NCBI GenBank assembly: GCA_033439255.1
Contig: CM065885.1
Location: 2,108,001-2,172,000 of the forward strand
Reading direction: 5' to 3'
From: Hericium rajendrae
Lineage: Eukaryota > Basidiomycota > Agaricomycetes > Russulales > Hericiaceae
Length of the DNA: 64,000 bases
Below, piece by piece: positions 46,459-55,661 of this stretch. The position numbers were made by a program, and so were the translations under genes. The number at the start of each line of letters is the position of its first letter. Within the stretch, counting starts at the first letter, position 1. The notes under the pieces were generated by a model that worked only from the letters and a program-made list of their open reading frames with translations, was not told the DNA's origin and searched no databases.

Positions 46459-47702
46459 ATGAGGCCATCATTGATACGAGCTCAATGGACGTCAGGCGTC
46501 CTTTTTGGTTCGACTTCAATACGATGCAGAATCTGCCCACAAAAATTTTGGTTCACAAGTAACAGTCGTTCAATCTCCACGTCTCAAGCATCTACGCAGT
46601 CGCACGATGCCAATGCAGACATGTCTTCCACCACCAAACACGGACTACGGCCTGCCGTCGGTTCTGCAGCGTCTTCCTTGCCCCAGCATTCGTCGCCTAA
46701 TGGCATAATTCCACCTACCCAGTCGACTCCAAAAAGACGAAAAGTTGGACGACCACGGGACTCCACGATTACAACGCTCGACCGTGCGCGACTCAATCCC
46801 AGCTGCTTCTTGGACGCCTCTGGCCACATCTATCTCTACATCTACGATGTTGCTGCTCCAGAAGCTCCAAGAATGTTGCGCATGACATACACAACTACGC
46901 TTACCGACAAGCAGAGGTTCCCGCCGGACACGCACGGGTTCCTCTACTTCCACCCGGACGCACACAATCCCCTCGAGTCCCAGATCCGCTTTCGCGTCAC
47001 GCAGGACCGCGACCCCACGCGTAGTTTTGCATCCGGGCATGATCTCAGGGACCCTAGTGGTTACATCTGGCACATCCCCGTCGAGCACGCCACGAAGGCA
47101 CCAACGCTGCGCGAGATGCTCCGACGCGACGGGCTTGTTGATGACGCGCTCTTCGCTCAGTTACAGGCACGCACGGGGTCCCGCACAAGACCGCGCCGCC
47201 TCAAGCGTGGAATAACCAGCCTCAGCCAACCATTCACGCTCGAGTTCAACAGGAAAACATTTCATCTTATCGTGCGCGTCGCTGAGCAAGACCGGATGTA
47301 CAAGACAGTCGCACTGCTGAGATTCTACACGAAGCACGGTCAATACCTGGTTTACAAAGGTGAGGTCTCGACGTTGCATCTCCGGCGGACAACGCTCATG
47401 GTCGTTCACCCGCAGCGGGTTCAGGGCTATGCCGCTTGGAGCGCTCGGACCTCCCGCAACATGCGCGCCGACGTATTGTGATGATGCGCCTGCTGAAGAT
47501 CCTGCAGCCTCCAAAGCTTCGTTCCGATCTGCCGCCGACCTGTGATGTGAGCGTGCCGGCGGAAGGCGAGTTGTTCACGTGGGAGTCTGGCCAACGTGTG
47601 TGGTACCGTGATGTGGATAAACCTGGGAAGGGCGCAGAGATTTTACGATTGCTCTATGATGTCCCCGACGATGGTGAGGAGGCGTTCGGCCAGTCGTTAT
47701 GA
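46459..47702 (+). CDS. Cassette protein B5 (unknown function, paralogue family)
   Basis: Exons 46459-47359 and 47416-47702 with a 56-nt intron encode 395 aa. Starts MRPSLIRAQWTSG; the basic N terminus contains RCRICPQKFW. Core: TLDRARLNPSCFLD, GFLYFHPDAHNPLESQIRFR, ASGHDLRDPSGY (where others have TYGSG), RRDGLVDDALFAQLQA, SLSQPFTLEF and QYLVYK, then GSGLCRLER (Ala changed to Gly), VWYRDVDKPGK and ILRLLYDVPDDGE. The second exon has a small insertion before the WYRD motif. Convergent with broken S-D. Frame whole. Confidence 0.75.
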
Positions 47703-47863
47703 CCTGCTATGTGGTCCTCGGTTGATGCGTCCGGTTCAACGAGCTATTGACATAAATGACATGCCAAGAGGAAATAATAACTCGTTACACTGCAGGTAGA
47801 AGATGCACGACAATAAAATACAAAAGGTTATACATGCACTAAGTTCGTTTGCCAGCTGCCCAG

Positions 47864-48433
47864 TTATTTTCGATTGCCATGGCACTCTTTCATGTGCTGG
47901 TCGTTGGATTCTTTGTCGTGAGAGTACCAACCACACCGGTTGCACATGTAGAACGGGGGCCCGCCGTCAGCAAAATGCACGACGTCGTACTCGTGGCCGC
48001 CAACATTTCGAACTCGTCGAGGGATTTGAGCACGATCCAGCGCGTCGTGAGCGGCGCTTTGAACCTTGTGCGCCCTGAAAAACAGAGCAGCGGCGAACAT
48101 CCGCTCTGGGGTATAGTGCCTGTTCTTGGGCTGGAGACCACGCTCCACTGCGCCCTTCACGCCTTGCGATATAAGGACGTCTCTGGGAAAAAATGGGCCA
48201 AGGACTTTGAATGCCCATTGGATCGTCTCGTTGGGATTGGCTTTAGGAGGGGGGCTGGACGGACATCAGCAGTGTACCATATGCGCGGAGTGGATACGAC
48301 TTACGGTGGGTAGACAGTGGGTAGACGTCCTCGGGCCTTACACTGGCGTCTGATTTCTCTTGTGTTGGCTATCTCGTTTCTGGAGACATGCCACCAATGT
48401 TTGGCAAGCCTCCGCCCCTTAAATGGTCCTAGC
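47864..48433 (-). pseudogene. Cassette part S, copy D (start and promoter deleted)
   Basis: The knuckle region is intact in frame (VRNVGGHEYDVVHFADGG then C-x2-C-x12-H-x3-C, ending HGNRK at 47864). The intron is present with a GT donor. However, exon 1 has no start codon: about 170-190 bp that hold the TATA box and ATG in S-C are missing, with CTAT at the junction (48368-48372 region). A one-base length change at the start of exon 2 also breaks the frame. Probably not expressed as a protein. Confidence 0.6.
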
Positions 48434-48755
48434 ATGGTAAGTATTTGTCTGGGCTGGGCTTTAATCCATTGGAGTACAGCTTTTCGTTCACCTATTGCGT
48501 ATGAACTGTTAGAAGGTGGCATGAGGGTGGAGTTACGAGTCGTCGACCTGGATACAAACTCACTTTTGCACATGTGTAGACTTGCAGTATCCCAGCTGTT
48601 AACGGGGAGCAGCTCGGTGATCCAGTCAAGGTCATGAAGCTTATGGTCGCGTTCAAGTTTCTCGCGGAAGGGCGTCGAGTTGTCGGTGGCAGAGTCACAC
48701 ACGACCACTTGCCGGCATCGCTTACCTTCAGGATGTCGAGCAGCACAGAACACAC
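48434..48755 (-). pseudogene. Cassette part T, copy D (degenerate)
   Basis: Starts MCSVLLDILK at 48755. A second frame reads REKLERDHKLHDLDWITELL and PVNSWDTASLHMC up to the conserved donor AAA/GTGAGT. The long NXYT-like middle segment of copies B and E is absent, so this copy is shorter. Frame switching within the first exon suggests decay. Confidence 0.45.
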
Positions 48756-48830
48756 TTGCCTCTTACCTAGACTGATACATAAATTGTTAGATCTCGTGCG
48801 AACGAAAGAAAGGAATTTGTGATATTCGCG

Positions 48831-48872
48831 TACTGACGTAAGAGAGACGCATGGTGCATGACGAGCGTCTAC
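48831..48872. promoter_or_regulatory. Conserved inverted-repeat element upstream of B6
   Basis: CTGACGTAAGAGAGACGCAT ... ATGACGAGCGTCTACT between divergent T-D and B6; arms AGACGC and GCGTCT are perfect, separated by about 14 bases. Confidence 0.6.
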
Positions 48873-49072
48873 TATGTAAGTAGTCTACATGAACTTGAAC
48901 TGAGCATCTTTCTAGTGTCCTCGACATCAACTCGACACCATCATCCATTCGTCACGAATCCGTCTCTGTCTGTCTCGCTGCATAGCCATCCAAGACGTCC
49001 AGGTACATTGAATTCATTGTTTATCATAACGTGTTCAAACGAATTTAACCACAGCGCCGTGCAAACCGTTCT

Positions 49073-50357
49073 ATGAGGCCATCATTCATACGAGCTCGGT
49101 GGCCGTCAGGCCTGCTTTCCAGTACAACTTCAAAGCGATGCAGGATTGGACCGCAAAAGTTTTGGCTCACAAGTAGCAGCCGCTTATTAAACATATCTCG
49201 CGAATCTACGAAGTCAACGCAGACTTGCCTCCCACCATCAAACAAGGATCGCGGCCTGCCGAACGTCCTGTATCATTTTCTCCATCCCAGGATCCTCCGA
49301 CCGCTGTAACAGTCGCACCCGTCGAATTTGCACCAAACAGGCGAAGACGTGGACGTCCGCTAGGATCGCTAGGATCGCGACGTTATATCACGACCCTTGA
49401 TCCTGCACGACTCGACTCCAGCTGCTTCCTGGACATCTCTGACTGTTTCAACTTCTACGTCTATGATGCCATTTTCCCCGATCGCCGGACTCAGAACTTC
49501 CTGAGAGCGCAATACAATTCCAGTGTCAACCCGCGCAGGGTTCAACTATGCTTCCCGCAGGACACACGCGGATTCTTCTACTTCCATGAGGACACACAGA
49601 ATCCGCTGCAGTCGCAGATCCGCTTTCGCATTGCGCATGACCGCGACCCCACACGTAGCTTTGCCTCCGGGCATGATCTCACGTATGGCAGTGGGTACAC
49701 TTGGAACACCCTGCTCGTGAACGCCACGAAGCGTCCCGCGCTGCGCGCGATGCTCCTGCGCGACGGGCTTGTCGACGACGCGCTCCTCGCGCAGCTACAA
49801 CCGCGCTGGGGATCTGATAAGCGCTTGCTCTTTGCGCCGAAAGCGTGTCATGAACGCCCTCGGCCACCCGATCACGATGGAGTTCAATAAAAAGTTTTTG
49901 TATTTTGTCGTGCGCGTTGCTGGTCGGGACCGGGAGTACGGGACACGTGGGCCGCTCGTGTCCCGAGAGTTTGTGTTCTACGAAGGTATGGCCTTTACCC
50001 TCTGTTTGATGGGCCTGCACTCACGCTTATCTTCCTGTAGAGGGGTCGGCGCTGTGCCGCTTGGAGCGCTCCACCCTCCCGCAGCACACGGGCAGACGCA
50101 TCGTAGTGATGCGCCTACTGAAGATACTCCATCCGCCGAAGCGTCGTCCTGAGCTGCCACCGACAGGTGGTGTCAGCATCCCGGCGGAAGGCGAATTGTT
50201 CAAGTCGTGGTGCCGGGACGTGGACAATCCTGGGAGGCGTGGAGAGACCCTGAGATTGCTCTATGATGCTCCCGGCAATGTTGAGCAGCCGTCCGATAGG
50301 TCGCCATGGCTTGCTATGCAGTCCTCCGTTGACGAATCCGGTCCAATGAGCTATTGA
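49073..50357 (+). pseudogene. Cassette gene B6 (frame-broken copy)
   Basis: Starts MRPSFIRARWPSG and follows the family pattern, but the frame is broken at least twice. A 10-base deletion relative to paralogues lies near 49209 (after STKS), and a second length change lies near 49830 before RKRVMNALGHPITMEF. All core motifs are present in pieces: TLDPARLDSSCFLD, GFFYFHEDTQNPLQSQIRFR, SGHDLTYGSGY, LRDGLVDDALLAQLQ, then past the intron (GTATGG...CTGTAG) GSALCRLER, WCRDVDNPG and LRLLYDAP. It is closest to B7. It is the only B copy without a continuous frame. Confidence 0.7.
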
Positions 50358-50509
50358 CACGAAGTGATCATGTCGATAGGAAAAAATGGCATGTTACTCC
50401 ACAGATACACCAGATATACAAGGCATAAAATACAAAAGAAAAGATTATAGATGCATCAACCTCGTTTGCCAGTGCTTCCGGTGTCAGCAGCTGCAGCCAA
50501 CCAGCCCAA

Positions 50510-51039
50510 CTATTTCCGAATGCGGTGGCATTCTCTCATATGGCTGTCATTGGATTCCTCGTTGTGAGAATACCAACCACAACGGCCGCACATGTAGACG
50601 GGCGGCCCACCGTCGGCAAGATGCATGATGTCATATCCGCGATCGCCGACATTTCGAATTCTTCGAGGGATTTGAGCCCTGTCCAACGCGTTGTGAGCAC
50701 GACTCTGGTACAGGCGCGCGAGAGTCGATAGGCCAGAGGCCCTTAGCTGCTCTGAGGAAAATCGCCTGTATTCGGGTTTGATGCCATGGACCATCTCCCA
50801 CCTCGTAGCCACGAATAGGAGGAAGTCTCTGGAGAAAAACGGGTCGAGGACTTTGAAGGCCCATTGCATCTCCTCCTCGGGTGTTGCATTAAAGGGGAGG
50901 GCTGGAAAGAAACAAGAACTGCGGTCAATGGTGCAACACCACATGCGGGAAGTGGACGTGACTTACGGTGCGGATATACGTCCTCATGCCTGACATTTGG
51001 GTTGGGTTTGGGATATTGGCCAAGGTCGAACGAACTCAT
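50510..51039 (-). CDS. Cassette protein S-E, CCHC zinc-knuckle protein
   Basis: Exons 51039-50967 and 50901-50510 with a 65-nt intron (GTAAGT...CTTTCCAG) give 154 aa. Reads MSSFDLGQYPKPNPNVRHED, VYPHPLPFNATPEEEMQWAF, KVLDPFFSRDFLLFV, LRASGLSTLARLYQS, NALDRAQIPRRIRNVG, then IMHLADGG and C-x2-C-x12-H-x3-C (CGRCGWYSHNEES ... HMRECH), ending RIRK. The knuckle and the RAQIPRR segment are the most conserved parts of the family. TATA at 51094-51104. Convergent with the broken B6, so here the S partner is whole while B is not. Function unknown; zinc binding is inferred. Confidence 0.68.
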
Positions 51040-51093
51040 GTTGAAGAATCAGCCGCTTTTGGTGGTTTCATGTCGCAATCATGCGCTCGAGGC

Positions 51094-51104
51094 CTCTATA
51101 TATC
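51094..51104 (-). promoter_or_regulatory. TATA box of S copy E
   Basis: Reverse complement reads GATATATAGAGGCCTCGAGC, about 56-65 bases before the S-E ATG. Confidence 0.6.
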
Positions 51105-51250
51105 TTCTGGTCGTGTTAGCCTGCAAAGCGGTAGGGATATCGCTTTGCAAGGGCCGGTTTCATTCGGTGGAACTGGGCGGCAGGCGGGCAAAGCGTCAAT
51201 CTCGTTGCCGCAGACGTGCCACCAATGCCGCTCCAAGTCATTTCCCCTTC

Positions 51251-51740
51251 CATGGTCCTAGCGCATACCTGTCTAGGCTAGGCTTTTATCGATTGGAACT
51301 CAGTTTTTCGCTCACCTATCGCCTGTATGAAGTAGTAAATGGCGGCGTCAAGTTACGAGTCGTCGACCTGGAGACAAACTCACCGGTGCATACGTGTGGA
51401 CTTGCAGTGAAGACTGCATACTTCCACACGGGGTTCCTCCAGCCGACCCAGCGCATCACATATACCCCATACGTCCCTTACGTCGAGGACTACCACGATG
51501 TGTGCGTTGCTTCAACTTGCGGTAGAGGCCGTGTATCACGGTAAGCACATGGCCTGCGAGTTGGGCGTTACCCACATCTCATCTGCACTAGCCCAGCTGC
51601 TAATGGGAAACAGCACAGTGACCCGGTCAAAAAATGAGGCTCACAGTGGTCGAATTCGTCCGCGGGGAGGGCGCCGCGGAAGGCAGAGTCAGATGCGACC
51701 ATACGCCGGCATTACTCACCTTCAGGATGCCGAGCAGCAT
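51251..51740 (-). pseudogene. Cassette part T, copy E (degenerate)
   Basis: Starts MLLGILKVSNAGVWSHLTLP at 51740. Later pieces read SWASADEMWVTPNSQAMCLP and KYAVFTASPHVCTG up to the conserved donor ACCG/GTGAGT; the acceptor CATACAG before GCGATAG closes the intron. Stops and a four-base length difference from copy C break the frame. The CATGGTCCTAG element (reverse of CTAGGACCATG) lies at 51251-51262. The opposite strand also has a long open frame here, but the splice signals and start support the minus strand. Confidence 0.45.
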
Positions 51741-51863
51741 GTAAAAGCACTTGCATAGACGGTCAGATAGCCTCTACCGTGTTGAATCTCGTAAGGACGA
51801 GGAGGGTTCAGTGGGAAGGATGGTTGTCATAGGTTGTTGTCATATTCGCGTACCAGTCACTGG

Positions 51864-51895
51864 TGTAAGACACATGATGTATGACGGGCGTCTAA
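51864..51895. promoter_or_regulatory. Conserved inverted-repeat element upstream of B7
   Basis: GTAAGACACATGATGTATGA then CGGGCGTCTAAT: left arm AGACAC (one change), right arm GCGTCT. A CCT microsatellite follows at about 51946-51964. Confidence 0.5.
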
Positions 51896-52157
51896 TATGC
51901 GTTTACTGAACTTGAACTTCGCGGCTTGAACATACTTATTATCTCCATCCTCCTCCTCCTCCTCCTCAACGCACAGAACGCCTGTCTTCACTGTCAGTCT
52001 CAGACGTCCCTCGACATCACCGTCCCAAGTCTTCGCGAATCCGTTTCTGTCTGTGTCGCTTCGTAGCCACCACCTGATATCGAGGTACTTACAGTCGATA
52101 TTTTTTTTGCCAGAGTGTGTCTGAACGGATCTAACCATAGCGTTATATATGCACTCT

Positions 52158-53455
52158 ATGAGGCCATCATTTATACGAATACAGTGGCCGTCAGGCCTGC
52201 TTTCTAGTACTCCAACTTCAAAGCGATGCAGGCTTGGGCCGCAAATTTTCTGGCACACAAGTGGTGGCAGTCGTTTGAACTCCACATCTCAACCATCTAC
52301 GAAGTCGCACAAAGTCAACACAGACTTACCTTCCACCCTCAAACAAGGATCGCGGCCTGCCGAACGTTCTGTAGCCTGTTCTCCATCCCAGGATTCTCCG
52401 ACCGCCGGAACAGTCGCACCCGTCGGATTGACACCAAACAGGCGAAGGGGCAAATGTCGGCGACGTCTTATCACGACGCTTGACCCTGCCCGACTCGACT
52501 CCAGCTGCTTCCTGGACGTCTCCGGCTTCAAAAATCTCCACGTCTACGATGCCGCTTTCCCGAAATCCCCGAATCCGAGCTTGCTGAGCGCGCAATACCA
52601 TTACAACCCGCACAGGGTTAAACAGTGCTTCCCGAAATCCCCGAATCCGAGCTTGCTGAGCGCGCAATACCATTACAACCCGTACAGGGTTAAACAGTGC
52701 TTCCCGCAGGACACACGCGGATTCTTCTACTTCCACGAGGACACACAGAATCCGCTGCAGTCGCAGATCCGCTTTCGCATTGCGCATGACCGCGACCCCA
52801 CACGTAGCTTTGCCTCTGGGCATGATCTCACGTATGGCAGCGGGTACACGTGGAACATCCTGCTCGTGAACGCCACGAAGCGTCCTGCGCTGCGCGCGAT
52901 GCTCCTGCGCGACGGGCTGGTCGACGATGCGCTCCTCGCGCAGCTACAGGCGCGCTCAGGATCCGGTAAGCGTTCTTCGCGCCGAAAGCGTGTCATGAAC
53001 GCCCTTGGCCACCCGATCACGATGGAGTTCAATAAAAGGACGTTGTATTTTGCCGTGCACGTTGCTGATCAGGACCGGGAGTACGAGACACGCGGGCCGC
53101 TCGTGTCCCGAGAATCTGTGTTCTACGAAGGTATGGCCTCTATCCTCCGTGTTTGATTGGCAGCACTCATGCTCGTTTTTCCGTAGAGGGGTCGGCGCTG
53201 TGCCGCTTGGAGCGCTCCACCCTCCCACAGCACGCGGGCAGACGCATCGTAGTGATGCGCCTGCTGAAGATACTCCATCCGCCGAAGCGTCGTCATGAGC
53301 TGCCACAGACGGATGGTGTCAGCGTCCCGGCGGAAGGCGAATTGTTCATGTCATGGTACCGTGATGTGGACAAACCTGGGGAGGGTGGCGAAACCCTGAG
53401 ACTGCTCTATGATGCCCCCGACAACGTTGAGCAGGTCTCCGACTGGTCGTCATGA
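52158..53455 (+). CDS. Cassette protein B7 (unknown function, paralogue family)
   Basis: Exons 52158-53130 and 53187-53455 with a 56-nt intron (GTATGG...TCCGTAG) encode 413 aa, the longest copy. An upstream in-frame ATG lies at 52149. Motifs: MRPSFIRIQWPSG, RLITTLDPARLDSSCFLD, GFFYFHEDTQNPLQSQIRFR, SGHDLTYGSGY, LRDGLVDDALLAQLQA and MNALGHPITMEF, then GSALCRLER, WYRDVDKPGEGG and LRLLYDAPDNVE. The extra length comes from an in-frame 75-bp tandem duplication (52558-52707) just before the GFFYFH motif. No S gene follows; instead its 3' flank belongs to a large inverted duplication shared with B8. Confidence 0.77.
52558..52707 (+). repeat. 75-bp in-frame tandem duplication inside B7
   Basis: CCGAAATCCCCGAATCCGAG ... 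TTAAACAGTGCTTC is present twice in a row, the copies differing by one base (CCGCACAGG versus CCGTACAGG). It duplicates 25 residues (FPKSPNPSLLSAQYHYNP ... VKQC). No other B copy has it. The near identity implies a recent event. Confidence 0.9.
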
Positions 53456-53984
53456 CCTGCTATACAGTCGACTGCATCCGAGGTTTGTGCATTTGGCTTT
53501 TATGGTCGGATAATTATGATGTCCTTCATCATTCCTGTGCCTTGATCTGTTATCCATGACCCTCAACCGCAGCCCATCCTTGATTCGCAATGCGGTTCGA
53601 AGGAGGCATCAGACAGATGATCCTGAAGTTGTTGTGCAGCTTCAATGTCTCCTCTGCCATCGGAAGACTGGCTGCGATAGGGCTGGAAGGTTTCTTCCAC
53701 AATTTTGCTGTATTCGAAGAGCTGGAGTCTTGCTTGAAAACTGTGGAGTCGGATACGCATGCGCGGTACATACCCACGATAATGCAAATGCTACAGGCCG
53801 TGCTACATATTCAACAAGGAGCGTTGTAAGCTGGCTCAAAACTAAATACTCCTGTCGAAGAATCTGTCCATGTTGACATTGTCCAGGACCAATGAAGACT
53901 GCCCGCGGCTTTGTTCCCTGCAGTAACCTTCCAAAAAGCCATCGACGATTCGGACACAATTCACACAAACACTCGACGGAACAT
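53456..53984. other. 3' flank of B7; no supported gene
   Basis: Matches, in reverse, the flank of B8 (59830-60350). Short frames on both strands are not conserved between the two arms. The first 80 bases also resemble the flank after B9 (63368-63420), so B7, B8 and B9 share a 3' flank that differs from copies with an S partner. Confidence 0.5.
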
Positions 53985-54554
53985 TCAAACAAGAGGCGAC
54001 CCGCGCGACGTGTGCAACACCGCAGGCACAGGCTCGGTACTGCGCGACACGCTTGGGGCTGGCACGCCGGAGACCAGATGCTTTCCCTGGACTTTCCACG
54101 TCCCGGTCGCCTTCGCTGAAGGTCCTCGCTCGTTGGCATTTCGCGCATGTTCGGCGCCTAACCGGGCCTTGGTGTTGCGCGTCCCCTTCTGACTTATCTT
54201 GGGCATGCCGGACAACGGCAGCTCCTCGTTGGACGGCCTGCCCTTTTCGGCCTTGCTCCGAGAGCGCTTAGGGACTGCCAGCCTGTGCTTGGCTGCGGAC
54301 GAGACGGGGTAAGCTCCCCATGGGTATTGGAGGCTGTCAGAGATGCACGCACGTTGTGGAGAAAGCCGCCTGAGTCCGTTTTCCCTGTGCGGGTCGCGAG
54401 CGTCGAGCTCGATCAAAGCGAGAAGCTTTGGCGGGGTGGGAGACCGGACGCAGATGATGGGCGTGCTATCGCTCTGCGCGGGGGAAGGAGCTTCGGGCTT
54501 CGTCTTGCGCTGCTCCTTGACAAGGGGCTGCTTGGTGTTGCGTTGAGCTGGCAT
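53985..54554 (-). CDS. Small basic protein, unknown function (left arm copy)
   Basis: Exons 54554-54353 and 54292-53985 with a 60-nt intron (GTGCGT...GTCCGCAG) give 169 aa. Lys/Arg/Ser/Pro-rich and probably disordered: MPAQRNTKQPLVKEQRKTKP, PKLLALIELDARDP, LRRLSPQ, KHRLAVPKRSRSKAEKGRPS, GAEHARNANERG. The cluster KRSRSKAEKGR could be a nuclear localisation signal. From about 54120 an alternative frame gives a cysteine-rich stretch (SIWSPACQ ... SLCLRCCTR ... CLCELCPNR), which is also present in the right arm, so the true C terminus may be reached by another splice. I do not recognise the family. Confidence 0.4.
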   Translation of the reverse strand: MPAQRNTKQPLVKEQRKTKPEAPSPAQSDSTPIICVRSPTPPKLLALIELDARDPHRENGLRRLSPQRACISDSLQYPWGAYPVSSAAKHRLAVPKRSRSKAEKGRPSNEELPLSGMPKISQKGTRNTKARLGAEHARNANERGPSAKATGTWKVQGKHLVSGVPAPSVSRSTEPVPAVLHTSRGSPLV

Positions 54555-54960
54555 GTTGCTACGGCGAAATGAGATAGGGCTGGTAGCGGGGGACGCAAGT
54601 GTATGAGATCGAGAGTCGGTAAAGAGAAGTGCGAAGAATGCACCATTCTTATAGACTGACTGTGTGGCACATGAATCTATTGTCGACGAAGGTCGCCACA
54701 ACAAAGCGTGCGGGGGCAACCGCCTCGTGTCAGAGCGCTGACTCGATCCGAGCCCCGCGATCTTGAACCACAATGGGATTCATGGCACAGCGAGGAAAAG
54801 CGATAAAGTGCTGAAACTATCAAATGTAAGACTGTATCTGCTCAGCAACAGTTGTTGTTAGTGGTCCCTCGAGCCACAAAAATGGAGCACACCTCAAAAA
54901 GCACACTTGCCGTCATCAGCCAATTTAGAAACGAAACTCAGAAATAAAACTCACTCCTTG

Positions 54961-55661
54961 GTAGCAAAAATCGGGATAGGGAATTGCGTGAACTGACTTA
55001 GACCGTAGTGTGCGGCTCACGGAAATGCTGTCGGCAATGTTCGCCGGAGTCGCATTGTCTGTTACGCGTGCCCGTCGTCTTCGAGCCTTCAAAGCACTTA
55101 CAGTAGTACTAGCTCATCAGCGCCTTTGTACTGATAATATGAAAATAAAGGCTGTTGATCGGACCTAAGAAACCATCTATGAAGAATGATAGGATGTAAT
55201 CGCGGAGTACTTACAGCTGGATGAAAAAAAAGGTGAACACTATAGTATGCTCGCACGTTGTGCAGGCTTGCGTCTAACACGATGTACTGGTGTACTGACT
55301 GTGATGTAGAAAGACGAGCAAGTCTTCGGTGCGGTAAACGTTGTAAAGTTGTAAAAAAAGTAAGCGCCTATGGGCGCTTATTGCACCACCGCGTTAGCGC
55401 CGGTAGACACTGTTGCCGTCGTCGTTGCCGTTGTCCCTTGTCGTCGTGCGCGACGGTCTGGTCGCTGTCCCGGTTTCTGTCGCTTTTCTTCATTGTCGTA
55501 GCAACAAAAGTGTCTTTCTTTGGGGCGTACATTGCCCGTCAATCCGCAAGTCCCTTCGGTCCAGGTTCCTCAATATCGGCGTTGCCGCCTTCGTCGCCGC
55601 CAGTTGTTCTCGTCGAGAGCTTGCTCGTTGTCTCAGCCGTCGTCGTTAAGTCCTCGCGGCC
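54961..55661. other. Unique spacer upstream of MID1
   Basis: Outside the inverted duplication. Short frames only; pyrimidine-rich from 55410 to 55660 on the plus strand, as expected for a promoter and leader of the following gene. Confidence 0.45.

Larger units (their letters stand above)
52150..54960 (+). repeat. Left arm of large inverted duplication
   Basis: Runs from B7 through its 3' flank, the small basic-protein gene and the sequence GTGGTCCCTCGAGCCA near 54860-54876. It is matched in reverse by 58855-61550. Shared landmarks are GATTCGCAATGCGGTTCGAA-like sequence (53581 versus about 60195), AACGAGGAGCTGCCG (54212 versus 59589) and GGTCCCTCGAGCCA (54863 versus 58955). Divergence is moderate, with small indels. 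Confidence 0.75.

Noticed and set aside
50864-51544. 226-codon plus-strand frame opposite S-E and T-E
   Set aside because: It spans an S exon, promoter elements and T on the opposite strand. Part of it (CGLAVKTAYF) is conserved in other copies, but splice donors, starts and the DHKLHFLDWITE motif favour the minus strand.
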